Shown here piece after piece: positions 1 to 7,262 of a DNA stretch of 24,627 nt. The notes under the pieces were generated by a model. That model was not told the DNA's origin. It saw only the letters and a list, made by a program, of their open reading frames with translations, and made no database searches. The DNA is from Candidatus Falkowbacteria bacterium CG10_big_fil_rev_8_21_14_0_10_39_9 (GTDB taxonomy: Bacteria; Patescibacteriota; Patescibacteriia; Patescibacteriales; UBA12465): the NCBI GenBank assembly GCA_002778645.1, contig PFAQ01000036.1, positions 1-24,627 on the forward strand, given 5' to 3'. Each line of letters opens with the position of its first letter. Within the stretch, counting starts at the first letter, position 1. The translations under genes were made by a program, and so were the position numbers.

Positions 1-915
1 AGCCTCATTTGGAGTGAGGCCGTCTAGGGCGCAATGTTCTAAGTTATTATAATAACAGTTCCACTGTCTAATTTTCTTCTTTAATCCTAGCACAGTCTTA
101 AACTCATTTCTATCATAAAACATTTCTTGGTCTGTTCGATGGCTACGTTCTACTCGACCATTTTGAGCTGGCTTGCCAGGGTCAATTAAATAATGAATTA
201 TATTTAATCTCTGACATTCTAAATCAAGTGGATGAAGTCGAGGGTTGAATGGATCGCGTGATTTGAGATAGCCAATATATCTATTTGTGAAGCAGACACC
301 ATTATCAGTTTTGATGGCTCTAATTCTAAACGTAGCGATTCCGATTAATTTAGTCAGAAATCTTAGAGTACTTTCATTATCACCATTTTCATATATCTCC
401 AAATATCGCCACCTAGTGGCGCAATCAATGGCTGTGTATTGGTAATATCTCTTTTCCTTAATCAAACCGGGTACATATTTGATATCAATCTCTACTAAAT
501 CGCCAGGGGCCATACTTGGCTTAATATATTTATATTGTAATTTTCTAATTCGATATTTTCTAACCAGTCCTTCTGATTTGATTATTTTTCCAATCGTTCT
601 GACATTAATATCAACATCTTCTTTTTGTAATTTATACCATAGTTTTTGAGCACATAATCTATTTTCTCTTCGCATTTCAATTATTCTTTCTTTGATTCTG
701 ATCGGGGTTTCTTTGGGTTGGCTTTTTGGCCTAGTTGATTTATTATCTAGCCCGTCCATCCCATTTTCTCTATACTGAGCGAGCCAGTACTTAATTGCTC
801 GCTCACTGAAGGGACAAACTAGGGCCATCTGTTTGATACTAATCTCTTTATCCAGGATGGGCTTAATCCATCTGAACTTCTCCTCTTTGGTTGACTTGGG
901 CATAGTTTTTGACAT
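1..915 (-). CDS. IS481-like DDE transposase, C-terminus cut by window edge
   Basis: 305 codons are readable without a stop from ATG at 915 to the window edge. Residues about 10-60 look like a helix-turn-helix (WIKPILDKEISIKQMALVC, then ERAIKYWLAQY), with a second DNA-binding-like stretch at 72-120. The integrase catalytic core follows. The likely DDE triad is D144 (VEIDIKYV), D204 (IKTDNG) and E256 (GRVERSHRT), and the PGKPAQNGRVER stretch is typical of rve/IS481 and IS3 relatives. The D-to-E distance of 52 exceeds the classic 35, because of a short insertion around residues 218-233. The reading frame ends at LDGLTPNEA, the motif usually found near the C-terminus, so probably only a few residues are missing. 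An in-frame ATG at 903 is an alternative start. The gene looks intact and possibly active. Confidence 0.85.
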   Translation of the reverse strand, partial: MSKTMPKSTKEEKFRWIKPILDKEISIKQMALVCPFSERAIKYWLAQYRENGMDGLDNKSTRPKSQPKETPIRIKERIIEMRRENRLCAQKLWYKLQKEDVDINVRTIGKIIKSEGLVRKYRIRKLQYKYIKPSMAPGDLVEIDIKYVPGLIKEKRYYQYTAIDCATRWRYLEIYENGDNESTLRFLTKLIGIATFRIRAIKTDNGVCFTNRYIGYLKSRDPFNPRLHPLDLECQRLNIIHYLIDPGKPAQNGRVERSHRTDQEMFYDRNEFKTVLGLKKKIRQWNCYYNNLEHCALDGLTPNEA

Positions 916-958
916 ATGCCCCTAGATTATCATGAAAAGTGCAATATGTGTGTGCACA
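1..958 (-). mobile_element. IS481-like insertion sequence, partial (transposase plus one putative end)
   Basis: The element holds the transposase reading leftwards out of the window. Its upstream end is tentatively placed at 958, because the minus strand there begins TGTGCACACACATATTGCAC and IS481-type ends usually start with TGT. The promoter of the next gene begins only 14 bases further on, at 972. The other end lies outside the window, so neither terminal inverted repeat pairing nor a target-site duplication can be tested. The element type is well supported by the transposase; the exact boundary is a guess. Confidence 0.5.
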
Positions 959-971
959 TTACCCCTGCTCA

Positions 972-1000
972 TTGACATAAATATTAAAATGTGGTATAGT
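972..1000 (+). promoter_or_regulatory. Sigma70-type promoter for the 1075 gene
   Basis: A perfect -35 TTGACA (972-977) is separated by 17 bases from TATAGT (995-1000). TG at 992-993 gives an extended -10. Predicted transcription starts near 1007, leaving a leader of about 68 bases. It lies just outside the putative IS end, so it could belong to the chromosome or be partly formed by the insertion. Confidence 0.75.
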
Positions 1001-1074
1001 CTTAGAACGTAAATTAACAATTCAATTAACGATATATAGTAAAAATATTAGAAACTTTATAAAGATACATAAAA

Positions 1075-1737
1075 ATGGAAAAAGACGTAGCTACAAAAAA
1101 AGAAAATAAAATTAGATTTACTCTTGTTAAATCTAGTGAAATAAAAAAAAGAGACGAACAAAAAAGGTTATGGGCCTCTATCCCGGAACAGGTTAGAAAG
1201 CAGATGGACCCACGATTAAAAATAGTTTCCATAGTTGGCGAACAACCACGATTAATTGCTGAATTTAATCAAGTTTTCATTAATGTTCCAAGTCTCAGAG
1301 ACGAGGTAACGGGAAAAGGAGCCATGCATATGAAGTCATTTCCACCTTATTATTTAGTCGGAGATAATATTGTAGGAATACCAGCTCACTTTTCTCATGC
1401 CGACAGACCAATATACTCTAATGGAAAATTTGTCTATTTTTCCTTCAAAAGAATATTTTATGTTCCCAAAGAAAAATTAGGGACATCTATCATTGCTGCT
1501 GTGGAAGTATGGCGAAATAGCAATGGCTCTCTGACTATTAATATCAGGGAACAGGTCAATAAAGAGCTTGATAAAAACGACTGTTTACTCAGATTAATCC
1601 CTCTGGCTCCTCAGTATAAGATCAAAATGAGACCAGTTGGGCCAGGTGAAAAAGATAGCCCAACTATCTTTATAGTTGAAGCCGCTAAAATGGCTTTAGA
1701 AATAATTACTCTAAACAAAAGAAAAACTAGCAATTAG
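1075..1737 (+). CDS. Hypothetical protein, 220 aa
   Basis: I do not recognise this protein. It begins with a lysine- and glutamate-rich, probably disordered segment (residues 1-35), followed by a mixed alpha/beta-looking soluble region. Pro- and aromatic-containing patches include FPPYYLVGDNIVGIPAHFSH around residues 88-108 and FVYFSFKRIFYVP around 119-131. The C-terminal tail is basic. There is no signal peptide, membrane segment or obvious catalytic motif. The start follows an A-rich stretch without a Shine-Dalgarno. The gene is a single transcription unit: a strong promoter lies at 972-1000 and a bidirectional terminator at 1748-1794. Its position next to an IS element raises the possibility that it is accessory, but its base composition resembles its neighbours. 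Confidence 0.7.
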   Translation: MEKDVATKKENKIRFTLVKSSEIKKRDEQKRLWASIPEQVRKQMDPRLKIVSIVGEQPRLIAEFNQVFINVPSLRDEVTGKGAMHMKSFPPYYLVGDNIVGIPAHFSHADRPIYSNGKFVYFSFKRIFYVPKEKLGTSIIAAVEVWRNSNGSLTINIREQVNKELDKNDCLLRLIPLAPQYKIKMRPVGPGEKDSPTIFIVEAAKMALEIITLNKRKTSN

Positions 1738-1747
1738 TTTTTCTAAA

Positions 1748-1794
1748 AATAAAAAACTCCCTATTTTCTCAATGAAGATAGGGAGTATTTTTTT
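1748..1794. terminator. Bidirectional intrinsic terminator
   Basis: A perfect 9-bp stem, ACTCCCTAT (1756-1764) with ATAGGGAGT (1778-1786), is flanked by an A-run on the left and a T-run on the right. It can therefore end transcription from both the 1075 gene (plus) and glyS (minus), which converge here. Confidence 0.85.
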
Positions 1795-1809
1795 GGAAAA
1801 AAAATGTTT

Positions 1810-3207
1810 TTAGATTCGGGTTCGGAGATAATCTTTTAGTTCGGCAATTTTAATTCTGTCTTGGGTCATAGTGTCTCTGTCGCGAACGGTCACGTCATCA
1901 TTTTCTAGACTAGCGAAATCAATCGTGAGGCAGAAGGGAGTGCCGATTTCATCTTGGCGGCGATAGCGTTTACCGATATTGCCATTATCATCAAATTCAC
2001 ACATGAAGTCTGACTTGAGGGAGTTGTAAACTTCCTTGGCCTTGCTGATTAATTCTGGCTTGTTTTTGAGTAATGGGAAAATGGCTACTTTGATCGGAGC
2101 GAGCTTAGGCGGGAACTTCAAAACAGTTCTAATCTCCCCATTTTCTAGAGTTTCCTCAGTATAGGCCTTATCAATCATCATAAATAACAAACGGTTCAAA
2201 CCAGCGGAAGTTTCCACGACATGAGGCATAAAGCGGGTCTTAGTAGCTTCATCAAAATAGCTCAAATCAAGGCCGGAGAACTTGCTGTGTTGAGTTAAGT
2301 CAAAGTCACCGCGAGCATGGATACCTTCAATTTCTTTGAAGCCTCCTATGGATTTAAAATTATATTCCACATCATAAGCATCACTAGCATAATGAGCTAA
2401 CTTTTCGTGTTTATACCATCTGATATCTGATTCAGTTAGGCCATTAGCTAAATACCAATTCCAGCGAATTTGTTTCCAGTCTTCAAATTTGTCTTTAACA
2501 TCTTGAGGAAAAAGAAAGTATTGCATTTCCATTTGCTCAAACTCCCGGGTGCGGAAAATAAATTGGCGCGCCACGATTTCATTTCGGAAAGCTTTGCCAA
2601 TCTGAGCGATACCAAAAGGTAATTTATGGGAGCTAGATTCTAGCGTATTTTTATATTCCAAGAAGATTCCGCCACAAGTCTCGGGTCGCAGATAAACGAC
2701 ATTTTCTTCGCTGAGTTCATCGGTGGGTGAACCTAGATTAGATTTAACCATTAGGGAAAATCTTTTAGCTTCGGTTAAATCTTTGGCATTACAATTAGGG
2801 CATTTCAAATTACCGGCGGCTTTGATTTTGTTTAATTCAATATTAATAAATTCTAGAGTAGCTTTGTCAGCGTTCACACCAAAGTCTTCCAATAGATGAT
2901 CGGCGCGGAAACGACTTTTACATTTCTTGCAATCAACTTGAGGATCATCAAAACTACTTAAGTGGCCAGAAGCCTCCCAGGTTTTGGGGCTCATGAAGAT
3001 GGCGCTGTCGAGTCCGACAATATCCTCTCGTTCTTGGATCATGGATTTCCACCAGGAGTCGCGGATATTATTTTTAAGCAGGGTGCCATAATGACCATAG
3101 TCATAAATAGCGGAGAAGCCACCGTAGATTTCGGAGGAGGGAAAGATAAAGCCCCGCCGTTTGCAGAGTGAGACTAACTTTTCCATGAGACTATTAGTTT
3201 GTTCCAT
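1810..3207 (-). CDS. glyQS: Glycyl-tRNA synthetase, single-chain (alpha2) type
   Basis: This enzyme charges tRNA-Gly with glycine in the cytosol. At 465 residues it is the homodimeric class II form found in archaea, Firmicutes-like and CPR bacteria, not the alpha2beta2 GlyQ/GlyS pair. The N-terminus carries the family opening (SLCKRRGFIFPSSEIYGG, residues 13-30). Cysteine pairs CKKC (about 93-96) and CPNC (about 136-139) may bind zinc. Class II motif 2 is FRNEI followed by FRTREFEQMEMQYF from residue 207. Motif 3 is represented by ETSAGLNRLLF. The C-terminal anticodon-binding domain starts near residue 365 (PIKVAIFPLL) and includes the RRQDEIGTPFC stretch. It is the last gene of tyrS-argS-glyS, 8 bases after argS, and is followed by the terminator at 1748-1794. 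No Shine-Dalgarno is visible. Confidence 0.95.
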   Translation of the reverse strand: MEQTNSLMEKLVSLCKRRGFIFPSSEIYGGFSAIYDYGHYGTLLKNNIRDSWWKSMIQEREDIVGLDSAIFMSPKTWEASGHLSSFDDPQVDCKKCKSRFRADHLLEDFGVNADKATLEFINIELNKIKAAGNLKCPNCNAKDLTEAKRFSLMVKSNLGSPTDELSEENVVYLRPETCGGIFLEYKNTLESSSHKLPFGIAQIGKAFRNEIVARQFIFRTREFEQMEMQYFLFPQDVKDKFEDWKQIRWNWYLANGLTESDIRWYKHEKLAHYASDAYDVEYNFKSIGGFKEIEGIHARGDFDLTQHSKFSGLDLSYFDEATKTRFMPHVVETSAGLNRLLFMMIDKAYTEETLENGEIRTVLKFPPKLAPIKVAIFPLLKNKPELISKAKEVYNSLKSDFMCEFDDNGNIGKRYRRQDEIGTPFCLTIDFASLENDDVTVRDRDTMTQDRIKIAELKDYLRTRI

Positions 3208-3215
3208 ATATTTGT

Positions 3216-4907
3216 TTAAATTTCATTAATAGCTTGAATACCCAATAACTCTAAGCCATTTTTAATGATTTGTCCAACCGCTAGTGCCAGTTCTAAACGA
3301 GCCGCTTTGACGGTGGTTTTGCTCTTGATAATCTGGACATTGTGGTAGAAGTCATTAAAATTCTGGCAAAGTTCAAATAAATATTTAGTAACTTCAGAGG
3401 GGTCATACTTTTCAGTAGCGCGGAGAATCGTTTCGGGATATTTAGCTAGCTTCATAATTAGAGTTTTTTCGGCGGGCTCGGATAATAATTTGTAATCAGC
3501 TTTAGTTTTTTTGGTCCCGCTCTTTTTGGAGATACTCATAATACGAGCATGAGTGTATTGCAAATAGGTAGCGGTATAACCTTCAAATTTCAGAGCTTCT
3601 TTAATGTCAAAAGTAATAGTCTTCCGGGAGGAGACTTTGAGCATCTCAAACTTAATAGTAGAAAGAGTAATTTCTGTCGCTATCTTTTTTATCTTTCTGT
3701 CGCTCCAATCAGCTCGCTTGGCTTTAGTCTCAGAGATAGCATTGGCAATAGACTCGTCTATTAATTCACGGTAAGTGATGACATTGCCACTGCGAGAAGA
3801 CATCATGCCAGAGGGTAAAGTAACAAAATCATAGGCTAAATGAGTGATTTTTTGTTGGTAGCCCATGAGTTCTAGAATTTTAAATAGTTGTTTAAAATAT
3901 AGTTCTTGGCGGACATCGACAATATAAATTGATTCAGTGATTTTATTTTCTTTAAACTTTTTGACAGCTAAAGCCAGATCAGCGACGGGATAAAGAGCGG
4001 TGCCATCGGAGCGAATAATTGGGAGAACCCCTAAATTATATTTTTCTAGGTTGGCGATAATAGCCCCCTCACTTTTAACAAGGACATTATTTTTAATTAA
4101 GCCACTGACGATCTTTAAGCCATCGGCGATGACATTACTTTCATAAAAAGTTTTTTTGAATTTAATCCCTAAGTCTTGATAGACTTCTTTCAGGTAGGCA
4201 ATGCTCCACAACCTGGTTTCTTGCCAGAGCTTATAGTATTCTCCTTGACGGCTTTCAATCGCTTTCATGATTCGGGTCACCTCAGCTTTACTCGCGTCAT
4301 TTCCTTCTAGAGCACTGACAGCATCTTTGTAACAAGTGCCTAGGATATAACCCTGACTACCTTTCATGGCCTGATATTGTTTCTGGTTTTTTTGGTATTG
4401 CCAGAGAGTTTTGGCGGTAAAAATGCCAAAGTCATTGATATAAGAAACGGGAATAGTTTTGTAACCGCTGGTTGTCAGGAGTTTGGTGATAGCATCGCCA
4501 AAACAAATATTGCGCAGATGTCCGATGTGGACTTCTTTGTGAGTATTGCCATTGGAGAATTCAATCATGACACCCGCTTTTAATCCGGAGTCGTTTTGGC
4601 CATATTTATTTTTAGCTTTTTTGATTTCGGTTAGGACTTCGGCTCCAAGGTTAGTGTAGTTTAGAAATAGATTAACGTAAGGGCCGACAGCTTTAACGTC
4701 AGAGATGAGACTGCCTAGTTTTTTGTTTTGCTCTAGGTTTTGGCTGATTTCTTGGGCTAAAATGACCTGATTCTGGCCTTTAACCTTAGCCAGGGCAAAG
4801 ACAGCCAAGCTCAAATCACCTAACTCAGAAGTGGGGGGATAGCTAATATCTAAATCAAATCCGACGGCTTGTCTGATGGCAGTTTTAATTTTATGTAGAG
4901 TATCCAT
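3216..4907 (-). CDS. argS: Arginyl-tRNA synthetase
   Basis: This class I synthetase charges tRNA-Arg. Its 563 residues are typical of bacterial ArgRS. The N-terminal tRNA-recognition (Add1) domain covers about 1-85. The HIGH motif is exact at residues 127-130 within EFSNGNTHKEVHIGHLRN. The KMSKS region is degenerate (MMSSRSGNVITYRELIDE), as is common in ArgRS. The C-terminal DALR anticodon-binding helices occupy the last 115 or so residues, with TYLQYTHARI at their start and a normal ending (LELLGIQAINEI). The start codon immediately follows the tyrS stop codon with no gap, indicating co-transcription and probably translational coupling. No Shine-Dalgarno is visible. Confidence 0.95.
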   Translation of the reverse strand: MDTLHKIKTAIRQAVGFDLDISYPPTSELGDLSLAVFALAKVKGQNQVILAQEISQNLEQNKKLGSLISDVKAVGPYVNLFLNYTNLGAEVLTEIKKAKNKYGQNDSGLKAGVMIEFSNGNTHKEVHIGHLRNICFGDAITKLLTTSGYKTIPVSYINDFGIFTAKTLWQYQKNQKQYQAMKGSQGYILGTCYKDAVSALEGNDASKAEVTRIMKAIESRQGEYYKLWQETRLWSIAYLKEVYQDLGIKFKKTFYESNVIADGLKIVSGLIKNNVLVKSEGAIIANLEKYNLGVLPIIRSDGTALYPVADLALAVKKFKENKITESIYIVDVRQELYFKQLFKILELMGYQQKITHLAYDFVTLPSGMMSSRSGNVITYRELIDESIANAISETKAKRADWSDRKIKKIATEITLSTIKFEMLKVSSRKTITFDIKEALKFEGYTATYLQYTHARIMSISKKSGTKKTKADYKLLSEPAEKTLIMKLAKYPETILRATEKYDPSEVTKYLFELCQNFNDFYHNVQIIKSKTTVKAARLELALAVGQIIKNGLELLGIQAINEI

Positions 4908-6137
4908 TTATTTAGTTATTCTTAAATATTGTCTCTTGCCTCGTTGAATAATAATTTCTTCCTTTAAATCTAAAGTTAGATTGGTGTCTTTGATAACCAC
5001 AAAATCAGTTGTCCCAGTTTTGATTTTTATTCCGCCTTGTTCCATTAAGCGGCGCGCCTCACCTTTGCTAGTGACCATTTTACTTTCCAGTAAGAGTTCA
5101 ACGATATTAATGTTTTTAGATTTAGTTTGATAGCTAGGAATTTCGTCAGGCATCTCTTTGTTTTGAATGGTCTTGATAAAATTCTCTTGGGCTTCCAGTG
5201 CCAACTTAGTACCATGATTAATTTTAGTAATCTCTAAAGCTAATTTCATTTTTAGATCCCGGGGATTAGCTTTGGCGCTCTTTAAATCAGAGGCAATTTG
5301 TTTCATTTCCTCATAAGGGATATTAGTGCAGAGCTCAAAGGCCAGGGCAATACTACCATCGGGCCAAGACATAATGATGCCATACATATCGTTGGGAGTG
5401 GCGTTTAAAAAAACGGCATTGCCCTCGGACTTGCCCATTTTCTTGCCTGCGTCGTCAGCTAAAAGTTTGAGGGTCAAAACAAATTTCTCTTTGTTTTTGA
5501 GGGTTTTCATTAAATCGCGACCGCACATCATATTGAACATTTGATCGTTGCCACCAATCTCCAAATCAACATCCATGGCCACACTGTCGTAGGCTTGAGT
5601 GAGAGGATAGAGGAATTCATGGAGATAAATTGGCTTGGCTTCCTTGAGGCGCTCTTGAAACATATCACGTTGGATCATTTGTTGGACGGTAAAGTTAGAA
5701 GATAGTTCAATAATATCTTTAAAGTTCAATTTGTCGTTCCAGGCGCTATTGTAGAGAACTTGAGCTGGATTATCGCCATCAAAATCTAAATAGGCTGAGG
5801 CCTGAGATTGATATTCGCGGGCATTTTCTAACACTTCTTCTCGGGTCAATTTTTTTCGAGCTGCCTTCTTGTCAGTTGGGTCACCAATCATGCCGGTAAA
5901 ATCGCCCAGCAAAAAAATAACCTCATGACCGAGTTTCTGAAATTGAGCTAATTTATTAATGGAGATGGCATTGCCGACATGGAGGGAGGTAGCGCTAGGA
6001 TCATAACCACAATAGAGGCGGATCTTCTCGCCGCTTAATAGTCTTTTTTCGAGTAATTCTCGACTAGGATAGATTTTTTCAACGCCCCGGCTCAAGAGTT
6101 CATCCACTAGCTTTTTATCAGTAATTACCTTAGCCAT
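4908..6137 (-). CDS. tyrS: Tyrosyl-tRNA synthetase
   Basis: This class I synthetase charges tRNA-Tyr. It has 409 residues. The Rossmann-fold catalytic domain has CGYDPSATSLHVGN, with the HIGH-equivalent HVGN at 53-56, then GDFTGMIGDPT at 78-88. GGNDQMFNMMCGRDL lies near 195-209, and the KMSKS-equivalent KMGKS is at 233-237. A C-terminal S4 RNA-binding domain (about 345-409, containing SKGEARRLMEQGGI) binds the tRNA. It is the first gene of the three-gene synthetase operon. A modest promoter candidate lies upstream, in a region shared with the divergent membrane-protein gene. Identification is secure. Confidence 0.96.
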   Translation of the reverse strand: MAKVITDKKLVDELLSRGVEKIYPSRELLEKRLLSGEKIRLYCGYDPSATSLHVGNAISINKLAQFQKLGHEVIFLLGDFTGMIGDPTDKKAARKKLTREEVLENAREYQSQASAYLDFDGDNPAQVLYNSAWNDKLNFKDIIELSSNFTVQQMIQRDMFQERLKEAKPIYLHEFLYPLTQAYDSVAMDVDLEIGGNDQMFNMMCGRDLMKTLKNKEKFVLTLKLLADDAGKKMGKSEGNAVFLNATPNDMYGIIMSWPDGSIALAFELCTNIPYEEMKQIASDLKSAKANPRDLKMKLALEITKINHGTKLALEAQENFIKTIQNKEMPDEIPSYQTKSKNINIVELLLESKMVTSKGEARRLMEQGGIKIKTGTTDFVVIKDTNLTLDLKEEIIIQRGKRQYLRITK

Positions 6138-6142
6138 ATTAT

Positions 6143-6171
6143 TTGTTTAGAATTATTTATTATGTTATAAT
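6143..6171 (+). promoter_or_regulatory. Candidate promoter for the pilus-type operon
   Basis: A perfect TATAAT (6166-6171) is preceded by TG at 6163-6164 (extended -10), with TTGTTT (6143-6148) 17 bases upstream as a weak -35. Predicted start is near 6178, giving a leader of about 65 bases. That leader includes a short hairpin, AAGCC/GGCTT (6216-6233), just before the ATG at 6243. Confidence 0.5.
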
Positions 6172-6187
6172 AGTATCAAACTATCAT
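6159..6187 (-). promoter_or_regulatory. Candidate promoter for the tyrS-argS-glyS operon
   Basis: On the minus strand ATGATA (6187-6182) and CATAAT (6164-6159) lie 17 bases apart, each a 4-5 of 6 match to consensus. The leader to tyrS would be about 15-20 bases. It overlaps the divergent promoter for the membrane-protein operon, so the two operons may compete for polymerase. The assignment is tentative because the region is AT-rich. Confidence 0.35.
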
Positions 6188-6242
6188 AAGTTTTTCAACT
6201 TTATTTTTAATTAATAAGCCAATTAAACGGCTTTTCAATTTT

Positions 6243-7256
6243 ATGTTCTCATATCGTCAAATGCTTTGTCACAGTTTTAGAATCACTCGAAAAAATCGCT
6301 ATTTATGGTTTTTCGGTTTGTTTGCCTCTCTTTTAAGTATTGGAGCGGAATATCAAATTTTGGCTCGGGCCATCAACCGCAGTGCTTCTTTGGTTTGGTT
6401 TAGCGATTGGAGTAATTTTTTTAACTCTGGTTTATTCAGTTGGCAGTTTTTTTCTAAGGTTATCAGTCTTTTTAGTGAGGACCCATTGTCTATGTCTTTG
6501 TTATTGCTTGTCTCATTGGTAATTTTAGCCGCCTTTCTACTTTTAATTTGGTTGGCGGTTATCTCTCAGATAGCTATTGTGAGCAATTCTCATAAAATTA
6601 TCAAGAGCAAGAAAGAAACAGCTGATTTGAGTTTGCACTCCGGTGTTTTGGCGGGAACTAAAAGTTTCTGGCCAACTTTGTGGTTAAATTTAATTTCAAA
6701 GGTAGTGATCAATGTTTTGGGATTCTTGGTCAGTCTGCCTTTGATGTTTGTCTTTTGGAATAAAATTTTCTCCGGCTCTCTTTATATTATTTTGTTTGTT
6801 TTATTAGTTCCGATCGCTGTCGCTTTTTCTTTATTGATTAAGTACGCAATTGCCTTTGTGGTTTTAAAGAAAGAATCTTTCGAGCTCGCTCTTAAGAGCG
6901 CCTTTAAATTGTTCCGAGAAAATTGGATTATTAGTGTGGAGATGGCTTTCTTACTTTTTACCATTAGTTTTTTTGCTACGCTCATTATTTTAACCGCTTC
7001 CTTGATTGTGGCTATTCCGTTTTTCTTTTTAGCATTTGCCTTTTTAACGATGTTTACCAATTTAGCTTTTTGGAGTGTGGTTATTCTGGGCATTATTGTT
7101 TTAACTATTTTTATTATTATTTGTGGTTCGATTTTAAGCACCTTCCAGGTGGTCGCTTGGACTAATTTATTTAATCATCTAGAAATCGGAATCGAAAGTA
7201 AAATTGAAAGATTAATTCCGGAAAAAATCAAGACTAAAGTGATTCGTTTTAAATAA
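6243..7256 (+). CDS. Multi-pass membrane protein, function unknown
   Basis: This 337-residue protein is dominated by hydrophobic segments. Likely membrane spans lie near 20-35, 83-112, 148-172, 178-208, 232-262 and 275-302. A basic, soluble tail (about 305-337) is predicted at the C-terminus. The N-terminus (MFSYRQMLCHSFRITRKN, then LWFFGLFASLL) follows a pattern I associate with conserved CPR membrane proteins, but I cannot name a family. It lies 6 bases upstream of the double-ATPase gene and is the first gene of that operon. A role as membrane partner of the pilus-type machinery is therefore possible. It is not a recognisable PilC/GspF: the GspF-type sequence patterns are missing. That role is inferred from position only. 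Confidence 0.75.
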   Translation: MFSYRQMLCHSFRITRKNRYLWFFGLFASLLSIGAEYQILARAINRSASLVWFSDWSNFFNSGLFSWQFFSKVISLFSEDPLSMSLLLLVSLVILAAFLLLIWLAVISQIAIVSNSHKIIKSKKETADLSLHSGVLAGTKSFWPTLWLNLISKVVINVLGFLVSLPLMFVFWNKIFSGSLYIILFVLLVPIAVAFSLLIKYAIAFVVLKKESFELALKSAFKLFRENWIISVEMAFLLFTISFFATLIILTASLIVAIPFFFLAFAFLTMFTNLAFWSVVILGIIVLTIFIIICGSILSTFQVVAWTNLFNHLEIGIESKIERLIPEKIKTKVIRFK

Positions 7257-7262
7257 TTTTTT

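Noticed and set aside
6782..7141. 119-codon minus-strand ORF inside the membrane-protein gene
   Set aside because: It is the shadow of hydrophobic codons on the plus strand; low-complexity K/I-rich product and no start signals.
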